A stretch of 64,000 bases of DNA from Allobogoriella alba (GCF_042665525.1 NZ_JBHTCQ010000001.1:496001-560000), one strand, 5' to 3'; shown: positions 35,848 through 45,436, counted from the stretch's first letter. Program-made: numbers and translations. The notes: generated by a model not told the origin, from the sequence alone.

Positions 35848-38800
35848 AGGTCAAGCTGACGTTGCTTCGAGACGGCGTCCCACCGGCGGACATCGTGGTC
35901 CGCGCCGACTCCACGGCCACGGCGGCGGACGTCGCGCGGTACATCGCCGCCGGCGACCCGGCCAGGACGGTCAAGGCGCGGCCCGAGGATGTGCTCACCC
36001 TCGCGGTCGCGCCGCCGACCGCGGAACGTCTCGAGCCACTCCCACCGGATGTCCCGATCGGCGAGGCGCCGATCGGCTCAGGGTTCGCGGCGGCGGTGCA
36101 CAACCTGGGACCGCAGAGCGCAGAACCGGCAGCTGTCGGCTCGCGTGACGTCGTCGGCGTGCTCCGCGCGGTCGAGGGCCCGCTGCGCGGCCAGGAGTTC
36201 CCACTCACCAAGGGACATGCGTCCATCGGGCGGGACCCGCGCAACGACATCGTGCTCGCGGATCCCATGGTGTCCAAGCGGCATGCGCGGATCGAGGTGT
36301 CCGGCCCCGTCGAACTGGTCGACCTCAACTCGGCCAACGGCGTGCTGGTCGACGGCGTTCCCGTCCAGCGCGTGCGCCTGATGCCCGGCGAGCCCCTGGT
36401 CATCGGAGGCACAACCCTGGTCATGTACCTCGCTCCCACACAGGAGGAAACGACCCAGGCAGAGCCGGTGCTTGAACGTGGCGGCGGGCTGCTGTTCAAC
36501 CGGAGTCCGCGGGTCGAGGTGCGCTACCCGGGAACCAGGTTCCCCGCACCACGGATGCCCACCGAGAAACTCGGAAACCTCTTCCCGTGGACCGTGCTGC
36601 TCGCACCGATCTTCATGGGCGTCGTGCTGTACCTCATGACCGAGCGGCCGCGCGTGCTGCTGATGGTCATCATGACGCCGTTGATGATGCTCGGGAACTT
36701 CGTCAACCAGTCGCGCCAGGCGTCCAACAAGCAAAACCACGCGGCCGTGCTGTTCGAGCGGCAGTACGAGGAGCTGGAGGAGAAGTTCTACCGCGGCAAG
36801 CCCGAGGAGGAGCGGGCCCGGAACGAGGAGGTTCCACCGGTCGCCGAGGTGTTCGAGCACGCGATGCGCCTCGGGCCCATGCTGTGGACCCGACGTCCCG
36901 AGCACTGGAACTTCCTCGCCGTCCGATTCGGCACCTGCCGAGACGAATCTCGGAACTCCATCCTGGAACAGGACCAGCCCGATGGCCTGCCCGAGTACAT
37001 CGATCGCATGGAGCGACTCGCAGAACGCTACAAATTCGTCGACGACGTGCCCGTTCTCGAGTCGCTGCCTGCCGTCGGCTCCGTCGGCGTCGCCGGGCCG
37101 ACCGGCCCCGCCTCCGACGCGATCCGAGGTCTGGCCGTGCAGGTGTTCGGCCTCCACGCACCGAACGAGGTGGTGGCCGTCGCGTTCGCGGACGGCGAAT
37201 GGGTCCCCGAGCTCGAGTGGATCAAGTGGCTTCCGCACACCTCCAGCGAGACGAGCCCATTCCGGGATCTACCTCTGGCGGACTCTGAGCCGACCGCCAA
37301 CGCACTGCTCGCGAACCTCGAGGAGTACGTACTCAGTCGGACAGACAAGCCCGAGCGCAGGGGACCCTTCGATGAAGAGTGGAACCCGATGCTGTACGGA
37401 TCGGACGTCAACCGAGCCAGTGAGGGATTGAGCATCAAGGGGCCCATCTCTGTCATCGTGCTCGTGACGTCCAACGCCCCGGTGGACCGGGCTCGGCTCA
37501 CCCAAGTCCTCGAGCGTGGCGCGGACATCGGGGTGCACGCGCTCTTCGTCTCGCCGACGATCGAGTCCCTGCCGGCGGTGTGCCGGAGCTTTCTCGACGT
37601 CACCCCGGGACTCGAGGACGCGAACGCCGGCCTCGTCCGGAACGGCGAACTGATCGAGCACGTCAAGGTCGAGGGCGTCTCGGGCGCCTACATGGACAGC
37701 TTCGCCAAACGGCTCGCACCGGTCGTCGACGCCAGCACGGTGGTGCACGACGCGTCCGACATCCCGAGCGCGGTGGGCTTCGTGTCCCTCGTCGGGTACG
37801 AGGTGGCGGACGACCCGGACGCCGTTGTCGAGCGCTGGCGGCAGAACAACACGATCATCGACCGGTCGGACGCCCCGCGGCCTCGCCGCAAGAGCGCGGG
37901 AAACTTGCGCGCGATCGTCGGGCAAGGTGTCTCTGACGCCATGACGCTGGACCTGCGGTCGCAGGGACCGCACGCGCTCGTCGGCGGCACGACCGGCGCG
38001 GGCAAGTCCGAGTTCCTCCAGGCGTGGGTGCTCGGCATCGCCTCGGCGCACAGCCCGGACCGCGTGACCTTCCTGTTCGTCGACTACAAGGGCGGGTCTG
38101 CCTTCGCCGACTGCGTGGACCTCCCGCACTGCGTCGGCCTCGTGACCGACCTCAGCCCGCACCTCGTGCGCCGCGCCCTCACCAGCCTCCGGGCCGAGCT
38201 CCACCACCGGGAGCACCTGCTCAACCGGAAGAAGGCCAAGGACCTCCTGGAGCTGGAGCGGCGGCAGGACCCGGAGACGCCGCCAGCCCTGATCCTCGTC
38301 ATCGATGAGTTCGCAGCGTTGGCGACCGAGGTTCCGGAGTTCGTCGACGGCGTGGTCGACATCGGTCAGCGCGGCCGCTCGCTCGGGATCCACCTCATCA
38401 TGGCGACGCAGCGTCCGGCCGGTGTCATCAAGGACAACCTGCGTGCCAACACGAACCTCCGGGTCGCGCTGCGGATGGCCGACACGCAGGACTCGGAGGA
38501 CGTCGTGGGGGAGCCGGTCGCGGCGACGTTCCCGCCGACGCTGCCCGGCCGCGCGGTCGCGAAGACCGGCCCCGGCCGGCTGGTGCACTTCCAGTCCGCG
38601 TACGCGGGCGGCTGGACGAGACGCGACGAGGTCGACGAGGTCGATGTCAAGGTTGCCGAGCTCCGGTTCGGTTCGACGACGGAATGGGAGCCGGAACGGG
38701 CACCGGAGTCCGACACGGTGGACGATCTCGGACCGAACGACCAGAAGCGCATCGTCGACACGCTCGTCCGTGCGGCTGACGTAGCCGACCTCCCCGTGCC

Positions 38801-40424
38801 GCGCCGCCCGTGGCTCGACGAGCTCGGTGACGTCATCGAGCTGCGCGACCTCCCTGGCGAGGGAGACACCCGCATCGTGCTCGGCATGGCCGACCTGCCC
38901 GAACGGCAGCGGCAGGACCCGGTCCACTATGCGCCGGACCGGGACGGCTCGCTGGCCGTCTTCGGGATGTCCGGGTCCGGGAAGTCGAGCGTGCTCAAGA
39001 CCATCGCCACCGCGGCGGGCATGCAGCCCGAGATCGGGACGGCGGTCGTGTACGGCCTGGACTTCGCCTCCGGTGCCCTCGGCGTGCTCGAGCGGCTGCC
39101 GCACGTCGGATCGATCGTCGACAGCGACGACCCGGAACGCATCCAGCGGCTCCTGCTCACGATCCGGCGCGAGCTCGACCGGCGGTCCACGCTCTTCGCG
39201 AAGGCGAGCGCCGCCAGCCTCACGGAGTACCGAAAGCTCGCCGACCCGACGATGCCGCGGATCCTCCTGCTCGTCGACAACTTCGTCGACTTCCGCAAGG
39301 AGTGGGAGTACACGTCGGTCCGGATGCCGTACTACCGCGGCGGCTTCATGCGTGTGCTCGGCGAGGGGCGTCCCCTGGGTGTCCACGCGGTGATCACGGC
39401 GGACCGAGGTGGCTCGGTCCCACCCGCCGTGCTGTCGAACATCTCCCGCCGGCTGGTGCTCCGGCTGTCCGACCCGAACCAGTACGTCGTCGTCGGCGCG
39501 CCGAAGGACGTGCTCGACGAGGAATCGGCGCCGGGGCGCGCGCTCGTCGACAAGAACGAGGTGCAGATCGCGATCCTCGGCGGCACCACCAACGTCGCCG
39601 ACCAGTCGAAGGCGCTGAGGACACTCGCGTCCGAGTTGCGGGCGGTCGGGGTGCCCGAGGCGCCCGAGATCGGTTCCCTGCCGACCCGTCTCGACGTCAC
39701 GGAACTCCCGGACCGTGTCGATGACCTGCCTGTCATCGGGATGGCGGACGAGACGCTCGCCCCGCGCGGCTTCGACCCGGTAGGCTCGTTCGTCGTCACC
39801 GGGCCCGCCCAGAGCGGCAAGACGAACACCCTGCGAGTCCTCGTGACGGCGCTCGAACGATTCGACCCGGGCGTCCGGCTGTTCCACTTCGGGAGTCGGC
39901 GCTCCGAGCTGAACGACTACCGCGACTGGATCCGCAGCGCGGTGCGGCCGGACGACGAGAAGGCGCTCGCTGAGGAGCTCACCGAGCTCGTCAAGGACGA
40001 AGCGGCGACCGCCCGCATCCTGATCGTGATCGAGGACATGACGCACCTGGTGGACGGCCCGGCGGACCGGCCGATGCGTGCGTTGCTGCAGGCTGTCAAC
40101 GACAGCGAGCACATGCTCGTAGGTGAGGCCGACGTCACCCGTGCAGGCGGGAACGTCGGTGTCCTCGGGGAGTGGAAGTCGCTCCGGCAGGGCATCGCGC
40201 TGAAGCCGGACACCTACGACGGCGACAGCATCTTCAAGGCGTCGTTCGGGCGGGTGAAGCGATCCGACTTTCCGATCGGGAGAGGATTCTTCGTCCAGGG
40301 CGGTCGGGTCATGCTCACCCAGACGCCGCTCGTCACCAGGGACGGTCGGCCGGCACGCCCCGCTCCTGTTCCCGGCAACGGTGCGCGCGCCGACGAGTCG
40401 GCCCCGGCCGCGCCCGTTGGGTAG
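35844..40424 (+). CDS. Type VII secretion FtsK/SpoIIIE ATPase with FHA domain (EssC-like)
   Basis: The 1526-residue motor has an N-terminal beta-rich domain (1-95), an FHA domain at about 105-195 (ASIGRDPRNDIVLADPMVSK, LNSANGVLVDG), and a two-helix membrane hairpin at about 245-290. Three P-loop ATPase modules follow: GGTTGAGKS (714-722), GMSGSGKS (1041-1048) and GPAQSGKT (1320-1327). Walker B motifs include ALILVIDEF and ILLLVDNF. FHA plus hairpin plus three ATPases is the plan of Firmicute EssC, rather than of mycobacterial EccC. The motor recruits and drives export of WXG100 partners. GTG 35844 follows the mini-ORF, and a WXG100 gene lies immediately downstream. Confidence 0.92.
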   Translation: MKVKLTLLRDGVPPADIVVRADSTATAADVARYIAAGDPARTVKARPEDVLTLAVAPPTAERLEPLPPDVPIGEAPIGSGFAAAVHNLGPQSAEPAAVGSRDVVGVLRAVEGPLRGQEFPLTKGHASIGRDPRNDIVLADPMVSKRHARIEVSGPVELVDLNSANGVLVDGVPVQRVRLMPGEPLVIGGTTLVMYLAPTQEETTQAEPVLERGGGLLFNRSPRVEVRYPGTRFPAPRMPTEKLGNLFPWTVLLAPIFMGVVLYLMTERPRVLLMVIMTPLMMLGNFVNQSRQASNKQNHAAVLFERQYEELEEKFYRGKPEEERARNEEVPPVAEVFEHAMRLGPMLWTRRPEHWNFLAVRFGTCRDESRNSILEQDQPDGLPEYIDRMERLAERYKFVDDVPVLESLPAVGSVGVAGPTGPASDAIRGLAVQVFGLHAPNEVVAVAFADGEWVPELEWIKWLPHTSSETSPFRDLPLADSEPTANALLANLEEYVLSRTDKPERRGPFDEEWNPMLYGSDVNRASEGLSIKGPISVIVLVTSNAPVDRARLTQVLERGADIGVHALFVSPTIESLPAVCRSFLDVTPGLEDANAGLVRNGELIEHVKVEGVSGAYMDSFAKRLAPVVDASTVVHDASDIPSAVGFVSLVGYEVADDPDAVVERWRQNNTIIDRSDAPRPRRKSAGNLRAIVGQGVSDAMTLDLRSQGPHALVGGTTGAGKSEFLQAWVLGIASAHSPDRVTFLFVDYKGGSAFADCVDLPHCVGLVTDLSPHLVRRALTSLRAELHHREHLLNRKKAKDLLELERRQDPETPPALILVIDEFAALATEVPEFVDGVVDIGQRGRSLGIHLIMATQRPAGVIKDNLRANTNLRVALRMADTQDSEDVVGEPVAATFPPTLPGRAVAKTGPGRLVHFQSAYAGGWTRRDEVDEVDVKVAELRFGSTTEWEPERAPESDTVDDLGPNDQKRIVDTLVRAADVADLPVPRRPWLDELGDVIELRDLPGEGDTRIVLGMADLPERQRQDPVHYAPDRDGSLAVFGMSGSGKSSVLKTIATAAGMQPEIGTAVVYGLDFASGALGVLERLPHVGSIVDSDDPERIQRLLLTIRRELDRRSTLFAKASAASLTEYRKLADPTMPRILLLVDNFVDFRKEWEYTSVRMPYYRGGFMRVLGEGRPLGVHAVITADRGGSVPPAVLSNISRRLVLRLSDPNQYVVVGAPKDVLDEESAPGRALVDKNEVQIAILGGTTNVADQSKALRTLASELRAVGVPEAPEIGSLPTRLDVTELPDRVDDLPVIGMADETLAPRGFDPVGSFVVTGPAQSGKTNTLRVLVTALERFDPGVRLFHFGSRRSELNDYRDWIRSAVRPDDEKALAEELTELVKDEAATARILIVIEDMTHLVDGPADRPMRALLQAVNDSEHMLVGEADVTRAGGNVGVLGEWKSLRQGIALKPDTYDGDSIFKASFGRVKRSDFPIGRGFFVQGGRVMLTQTPLVTRDGRPARPAPVPGNGARADESAPAAPVG

Positions 40425-40463
40425 TACTACCCATTGCAGCACGCTGAAGGCGGCTCCTAGATT
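40419..40463 (+). promoter_or_regulatory. T7SS-type palindrome and promoter upstream of the first WXG100 gene
   Basis: GGGTA-GTAC-TACCC (40419-40432) is a perfect palindrome, followed by AT, 23 bases, and TAGATT (40458-40463). It matches the shared architecture seen at three other T7SS genes. The stop codon of the upstream ATPase lies within the palindrome. Confidence 0.6.
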
Positions 40464-40520
40464 GATGCGCGGCAGGACCAGAACGAGCCCGAAACCTGAG
40501 AAGCAGGGAGGCAGGAACGC

Positions 40521-40808
40521 ATGTCTGACTTCAACATGAACTACGAGGAGATGCGGGACACCGCGACCAAGTTCCACAACGGGAAGGACGCGATCGACAC
40601 CGTTCTCGACGAGCTCCGGCAGAACTCCTCCGACCTCACGGCGGAGGGCTTCACCACCCAGGTCGCCTCGGACCAGTTCGACGGCAACGTCGAGGACCTC
40701 ATCAGCCAGCTCAAGGACGCGGGCGACGCGCTGGACGCCATCGCGGACCAGCTCGACCTCATGGTCCAGAGCACCGAGGAGTACGACGAGGTCCTGGCCG
40801 GCGGCTGA
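40521..40808 (+). CDS. WXG100 family type VII secretion protein
   Basis: The 95-residue helical-hairpin protein has the WXG100 size and pattern: two amphipathic helices joined near residues 38-46, and a C-terminal tail of the export-signal type (Y-x-x-x-E-like STEEYDEV). The W-x-G turn is degenerate (LTAEGF), keeping glycine but lacking tryptophan. ATG 40521 follows GGGAGG. It is probably secreted through the T7SS and has its own promoter and terminator. Confidence 0.88.
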   Translation: MSDFNMNYEEMRDTATKFHNGKDAIDTVLDELRQNSSDLTAEGFTTQVASDQFDGNVEDLISQLKDAGDALDAIADQLDLMVQSTEEYDEVLAGG

Positions 40809-40832
40809 ACCACCGTCCTTGGACCACATCTC

Positions 40833-40860
40833 GTGGGGTCGACCGCATGGTCGGCCCCAC
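40833..40860 (+). terminator. Terminator stem-loop after the WXG100 gene
   Basis: GTGGGGTCGACC pairs with GGTCGGCCCCAC around GCAT. The stem is 12 base pairs with one G-T pair, 25 bases after the stop codon. Confidence 0.6.
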
Positions 40861-40972
40861 CGGTCTGTCCCGGCATGGTGTGCGCCGGCGTCGGTGACCT
40901 TGCCGGACGGCTCGGGGTGGAAGCCCTAGAATCGCCCGGGGCTTGCCACGAACGAGGAACGAGGGGGTCAGC

Positions 40973-42757
40973 GTGCCGCGAGGGTGGCGACGTCGCGCAG
41001 CGCTCGCCGTCGCGGGCGCGGTCACGCTGGCCGCGTGCGGGGCGAGCCCTATGCCCACGTCGGTGGTCCCCGATTCGCTGGTCACGGTCGGCTGGGCCGA
41101 GAACCTCACCGGCACCAATGCCGCGGCGAGAACCGGCGCCGCGCCGGGTAACCTCGACGTCGCGGCGCTGACCCGCAGCAGGTTCGCCACGGAGGTCGAG
41201 GGCGCCGTCGTTCCCGACGAGTCGTTCGGGACGGTGACGATCCGGGACCAGGAGCCGTTCACGGTGCGTTACGACCTTGCCGAGCCGAGGTGGTCGGACG
41301 GCATCCCGCTCGACACCGCCGACCTCCTGCTCGCGTGGGCGGCAGGTTCGAACTTCCACGCACCGGAGAACTTCAACCCCGTCGACGCGATCACCGAAGA
41401 CGGTTCGCTGGATGTGCCGCAGGACGTGGCGTGGTTCGACTCGGTGCAGCGGGGCATCGTGCAGAGCGACCAGGTCCCGTCCTACGACGAGTTCGGTCGG
41501 TGGATCGAGGTCCGGTTCGCCGGTCCGGTCGTGGACTGGCAGACGGCACTCGACGTCGCGGTCCCAGCGCACGTCGTCGGGGCGCGCGCGCTGGACATCA
41601 CTGACCCCATGGAGGCCAAGCAGGCCGTCATCAGGGCGATCGTCGAGGGCGACGCGGAGGATCTCGCGGCGATCGCCGACGTGTGGAACACCGGCTTCGA
41701 CCTCACCGGCGATGACGCGCCTCCCGCCGGTGCCCTGCTCTCGTCCGGGCCGTTCCGGATCGAGGAGATCGACTCCAGCCGGCCGGACGCGCAACGGGTG
41801 CGTCTGATGGCCAACAACGAGTACGCCGGCCAGCCCACCCCGTTCCTGGAACGGGTCGAGCTCATCGAGGTCGGCACAAACCAGCTGGACGACGTGGGCG
41901 ACCTGTACAACGTCACCCAGATCGCGCCGACGCCGGACAACCGGGAGGCTGTGCGGGACCTGGAGCGCCTCGACTTCCCTGTGACGTCCACCCACGACGG
42001 CACGATGTGGACGTTCATGCTCCGCACTGATCGCGGACCGTTCAGGTCCCGTGAGGCTCGTCTCGCCTTTCTCCGGGCCGTTCCCGCGGGCGAGATGCTC
42101 GAAGCGGGTGCCGGCGAGTGGCGAGACAGCTACGAGGCGGCGAATACGCTGCTCTTTCCTCCGGGTGCTGAAGGTGAGGAGATCGCCATGGAGGACTCGG
42201 GCTTCGTGGAGCTCATCGACGGCGCAGAGGGCGAGCCCGCACAATGGCGCGCCGGCGCCGGCGTCCCCGACGGTGCGGACGTGTGCGTGCTGTCCGAAGT
42301 AGGCGACCCTTTCGCCGAAGGCGCCCTGGACGCGATGCGGGACGGTATGGCGGAGGCCGGGTGGGACGTGTACGGCTGCGGCGGCGGCGACATCGCGGCG
42401 GCCTCTCAGATCAGCGACGAGTGGAACGCCGTCTTCACCCGGGTGCCGGTGCCCACCAGCCCAGCAGAGCTCGCGGTCCAATGGGGCTCCAGCGGGCTCG
42501 CCAACCACACCGGCCTAGCCGACGAGCGACGCGACCAGCTCATCCAGGCGTACGGACGAGCGACGGACCCATATGCCGTGCGGGACGCGCGGATCGCGAT
42601 CGAGACCTCTCTCGTCAACGACGCCGTCGCCTATCCGATCGCGATGAACCCGGTGGTGACCGTCGCGGACCGTGACGTGACCGGGGTGGCGCCGGTGCCG
42701 GGCCGGGTCGCCGGCCTGGCGGCGTCCGCCGTCACGTGGCAGGTGGCGACCGACTGA
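40973..42757 (+). CDS. Peptide-type ABC substrate-binding lipoprotein
   Basis: The 594-residue product has an Arg-rich signal peptide with lipobox TLAAC. The body matches family 5 extracellular solute-binding proteins (DppA/OppA type): WSDGIPLDTADLLLAW near residue 110, LLSSGPFRIEEIDS, RLMANNEYAG and later FMLRTDRGPFRSREARLAFL. No permease or ATPase genes are nearby, so it may be a T7SS-associated lipoprotein rather than a transport component. GTG 40973 follows GAGGGGG. A TAGAAT -10-like element lies about 40 bases upstream, at 40926. Confidence 0.85.
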   Translation: MPRGWRRRAALAVAGAVTLAACGASPMPTSVVPDSLVTVGWAENLTGTNAAARTGAAPGNLDVAALTRSRFATEVEGAVVPDESFGTVTIRDQEPFTVRYDLAEPRWSDGIPLDTADLLLAWAAGSNFHAPENFNPVDAITEDGSLDVPQDVAWFDSVQRGIVQSDQVPSYDEFGRWIEVRFAGPVVDWQTALDVAVPAHVVGARALDITDPMEAKQAVIRAIVEGDAEDLAAIADVWNTGFDLTGDDAPPAGALLSSGPFRIEEIDSSRPDAQRVRLMANNEYAGQPTPFLERVELIEVGTNQLDDVGDLYNVTQIAPTPDNREAVRDLERLDFPVTSTHDGTMWTFMLRTDRGPFRSREARLAFLRAVPAGEMLEAGAGEWRDSYEAANTLLFPPGAEGEEIAMEDSGFVELIDGAEGEPAQWRAGAGVPDGADVCVLSEVGDPFAEGALDAMRDGMAEAGWDVYGCGGGDIAAASQISDEWNAVFTRVPVPTSPAELAVQWGSSGLANHTGLADERRDQLIQAYGRATDPYAVRDARIAIETSLVNDAVAYPIAMNPVVTVADRDVTGVAPVPGRVAGLAASAVTWQVATD

Positions 42758-42795
42758 GAGCCGGATACCCTGCCGACCGGAGGAGGGTGGGTGAC

Positions 42796-43032
42796 ATGAC
42801 AGAGAACGAGGACAACCCGCACGCGGACCGGGAGAAGCGCCTGGAGGAGGCCATGAAGGGCGCCGAGCTCGCCGGGATGGATGTGACACCGGAGACCTTG
42901 CGTGACGGGCTCGACTACATCGACGGGCTCATCGACGAGGATGAGCTCGCCGAACGCGTCAAGGAGCGCTACGGCATCAGGGACGTGCCGGCGAAGTACT
43001 TCCCGGCCACGCCGCGCGACGACGAGGAGTGA
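42796..43032 (+). CDS. VbhA-like antitoxin-domain small protein
   Basis: This 78-residue acidic protein starts at ATG 42796 behind AGGAGG. Its core (EEAMKGAELAGMDVTPETL, then YIDGLIDEDELAERVKERYG) resembles the VbhA antitoxin domain, a three-helix unit that inhibits Fic toxins. No Fic-domain gene is present in the window. It may be a remnant, or control something encoded elsewhere. The homology is suggested by pattern only. Confidence 0.6.
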   Translation: MTENEDNPHADREKRLEEAMKGAELAGMDVTPETLRDGLDYIDGLIDEDELAERVKERYGIRDVPAKYFPATPRDDEE

Positions 43033-43140
43033 TCGATGTGGTCGAGCTCAAGGGCATCGGCCGCTGACGCTCCGTGTCAGCCCACCGTCCTCGCGGATGC
43101 CGACGACGGCTCGGGTGCGACGGCGAGCCCCACCCGCAGT

Positions 43141-43185
43141 GGTGAGTTCTCCCCATGGTGCGGCCTACGGGACGTGTTCTAGCGT
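43141..43185 (+). promoter_or_regulatory. T7SS-type palindrome and promoter upstream of the CpnT-like gene
   Basis: GGTGA-GTTC-TCCCC (43141-43154) is followed by AT, 23 bases, and TAGCGT (43180-43185). One arm position deviates from the consensus. The gene starts at 43216. Confidence 0.55.
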
Positions 43186-43215
43186 CTGTGCTCGGTAACG
43201 GACCTTGGGGGACAG

Positions 43216-43935
43216 ATGGGCATCAACATCCCGGGCGAGCTCTCGTTCGTGCTCGATCTCCTCGGCTACGAGTGGCCGGACATCGACGAAGATGAGTTGC
43301 AGAACGCCGCGGTGCTTCTGCGTGAGTACCGTGACGACCTCGAGCAGACCTTGCTCGACCTGGACACGCGCATCGACTCCGACTTGAATGACGCGTTCGT
43401 CTCCCAGGCCGGTCTGGCGATGATCCAGGCGTGGCAGGACAACCGCACGCAAAACACCGAGCAGGTGCTGGAGGTCCTGCCGGGTGCCGCGGACGGCGTC
43501 GATGCCCTGTCCTACGCGGTGCTGGGCATGAAGACGAAAGTGATCGTCGAGCTGACGATCACCGCGGCGCAGATCGCGGCAGCTGTGGCCGCGGCGGTCT
43601 TCACCGGTGGCATGAGCATGGCGGCGCAGGCCGCCATCATCGCGGTTCGGAAGAAGGCCCTGGACATCGCGACCGAGCTCGCCGTCGAGGTCATCGCGGC
43701 GGAGATGCTCGTGCGCGTCATGACCCCGCTGCAGGACGACGTCGAGACCTGGATCCAGGCCGTGCTGACAGCCCCGGTCGTCACTCCGGCCGGCAGCCCC
43801 GGCCAGCTCATGGAGGTCGACTACACGATCATGACCAACCTGGCCGACCTCATCGAGCAGACGGCTGACGAGCAGGAGGCCCTGGGCGAGGACTACGCCG
43901 CCCGCTTGCTCGCTCTGCCGATCTTCACCGCATAG
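43216..43935 (+). CDS. CpnT-like WXG100_2 N-terminal domain protein
   Basis: The 239-residue helical protein begins INIPGELSFVLDLLGYEWPD and continues with LLREYRDDLEQTLLDLD. This resembles the secretion-targeting N-terminal domain of actinobacterial T7SS toxins such as CpnT. A hydrophobic Ala-rich section lies at about residues 115-145. The usual toxin domain is missing; instead a separate toxin gene begins ten bases later. The two are read here as a split effector. ATG 43216 follows GGGGGA. Confidence 0.8.
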   Translation: MGINIPGELSFVLDLLGYEWPDIDEDELQNAAVLLREYRDDLEQTLLDLDTRIDSDLNDAFVSQAGLAMIQAWQDNRTQNTEQVLEVLPGAADGVDALSYAVLGMKTKVIVELTITAAQIAAAVAAAVFTGGMSMAAQAAIIAVRKKALDIATELAVEVIAAEMLVRVMTPLQDDVETWIQAVLTAPVVTPAGSPGQLMEVDYTIMTNLADLIEQTADEQEALGEDYAARLLALPIFTA

Positions 43936-43944
43936 GAGCCACCG

Positions 43945-44547
43945 ATGCCACACCCGTTCAGAGAGCTGGTCCAGGAGATGCTGGACATCACGCCCGATGC
44001 TATGCGGAGAATCAGCAGGGGAAACGGCGATCGCGGCCGCGACACCGCGCAGCGCACCCGCGACAACACGAACGACATCCAGGACCACGACGGCAACGTC
44101 CACAACGACGTCAACAGCAACAACGGCCCGGTCAGGGAGTACGAGGTTGGCAGGTACGAGGACCTCAAGCGCCGGGAGCAAACAGGCGACGGCCTGGAGC
44201 ACGACCACATTCCGTCGAAGCAGGCGCTCAAGCTGGCGGCGCAACGGAAGGCCGCCCGCGAGGGCAAGACCTTGTCCGAGGCCGACCTGCGGCGGATCGA
44301 GAACCGTGGAATCTCCATCGAGATCATGCGGGACCTGCACGTCGCGGGCCGTACCTGGGGCAGCAAGAACAAGGCTCTGGCCGACGTTGACTCCCAGGAC
44401 CTCGGCGCGGCGATGTGGAGGGACCTCCAGGCCCACTGGGATAACCTGGTCGACAAGGAGGACGTGGACCTCAACGGGGTGCTGGACCAGTTCGCCGAGC
44501 TGGTGAGGCGCAACAAGGAAGCGGGGATCGACATTGGCGACGTCTGA
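43945..44547 (+). CDS. HNH/LHH-like nuclease toxin domain protein
   Basis: The 200-residue product has a Arg/Asn/Asp-rich flexible N-terminus and a polymorphic-toxin type nuclease core: YEVGRYEDLKRRE, GDGLEHDHIPSKQAL, and later MRDLHVAGRTWGSKN. The H-D-H of EHDHIPS and the downstream His resemble the metal-binding residues of HNH/LHH nuclease toxins. It lies ten bases after the CpnT-like carrier and overlaps the immunity candidate by 14 bases. A DNase role is inferred; no catalytic confirmation is possible here. Confidence 0.75.
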   Translation: MPHPFRELVQEMLDITPDAMRRISRGNGDRGRDTAQRTRDNTNDIQDHDGNVHNDVNSNNGPVREYEVGRYEDLKRREQTGDGLEHDHIPSKQALKLAAQRKAAREGKTLSEADLRRIENRGISIEIMRDLHVAGRTWGSKNKALADVDSQDLGAAMWRDLQAHWDNLVDKEDVDLNGVLDQFAELVRRNKEAGIDIGDV

Positions 44548-45436
44548 GTGGACCGGCGAGATCGGGACCTACCTGGCGGCTATGGGGGGCCGTGAGGGTG
44601 ATGCCGCGGTCGACCGGGCCATCGCGCTCGCCGGCGGCGCGCTCTCGGCCAACGAGTACAACATCGACGTACCGACGAAGTACGTCGCCTCTGAGGGCGG
44701 GACGGAGTTCATGTTCGAAGACGGGGTGCTCCACTCTGTCCTCCTCCACGGACCCGGATCGCAGGACGGCGCCTACCCGCGCCCGTCTGCTCTCATCGAC
44801 GGCCTGAGCCTCGACTCCGGTCGGGAGCAGCTGGAGTTCGTGCTCGGCGAGCCGCACCGCTCGACACCCGGATACGTCAAGTACAAGGTCGGCGACTGCT
44901 TCGTGAACTTCACCTTCGCGGATGACGTCGTCAAGGACGTCCAGGTGCAGCGGACGGACGTGGGTGCCGACGCTCCCGTCGCGCCCGCTCCAGCGCCGGA
45001 GGCGGAGATCAGCGGCGAGCTCGCCACCATCATGGCCGCGCTGGGGACGGAGTACGGCTCCCGCGAGATGGGTGCCGTCGTCCTGCTGACCGGGCCGAAC
45101 GCACGCGAGCACGCCATGGAGGACGGCAAGGCCGGGCGGTATGTCACCTTCGGCGACAGCGGTGTGGACCTCCTGTACCGAAACGACCGCCTCGTCGGCG
45201 CCACGGTATATGTCTCAGGGGAGGAGCGGGACCTCTACCCCCGCCCCGAGAAGCTCATCGACGGTCTCCGCCTCCCTGCGCGCCGCATGAAGGTCAACAT
45301 GGTTCTCGGCAGCCCGACAGACAGGTCGTCCGACATCGACCTGTACAGCGTGGGGGAGATCGACGTCATGTTCGACTACGCCGACAAGTACGTCCGCACC
45401 ATCTCGGTCGCGATGCCGGGCGCACAGGCGGAGTAG
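44534..45436 (+). CDS. Two-domain immunity protein candidate
   Basis: The 300-residue protein has two copies of one domain (about residues 5-145 and 155-295). Each has a TEFMFEDGVLHSVLLHG or VDLLYRNDRLVGATVYV strand pair, then YPRPSALIDGL or YPRPEKLIDGL, then a segment ending LGEPHRS or LGSPTDRS. This F-x-D-x-x-L-x-x-V pattern is common in immunity proteins of polymorphic toxins. TTG 44534 is preceded by a GGGGA and overlaps the toxin stop, as expected for toxin-immunity coupling. Neutralisation of the adjacent nuclease is inferred. Confidence 0.7.
   Translation: MATSEWTGEIGTYLAAMGGREGDAAVDRAIALAGGALSANEYNIDVPTKYVASEGGTEFMFEDGVLHSVLLHGPGSQDGAYPRPSALIDGLSLDSGREQLEFVLGEPHRSTPGYVKYKVGDCFVNFTFADDVVKDVQVQRTDVGADAPVAPAPAPEAEISGELATIMAALGTEYGSREMGAVVLLTGPNAREHAMEDGKAGRYVTFGDSGVDLLYRNDRLVGATVYVSGEERDLYPRPEKLIDGLRLPARRMKVNMVLGSPTDRSSDIDLYSVGEIDVMFDYADKYVRTISVAMPGAQAE

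Noticed and set aside
37269..40829. Minus-strand frame of 1186 codons opposite the EssC-like ATPase
   Set aside because: It is a codon-bias shadow; the plus-strand protein has clear ATPase motifs.
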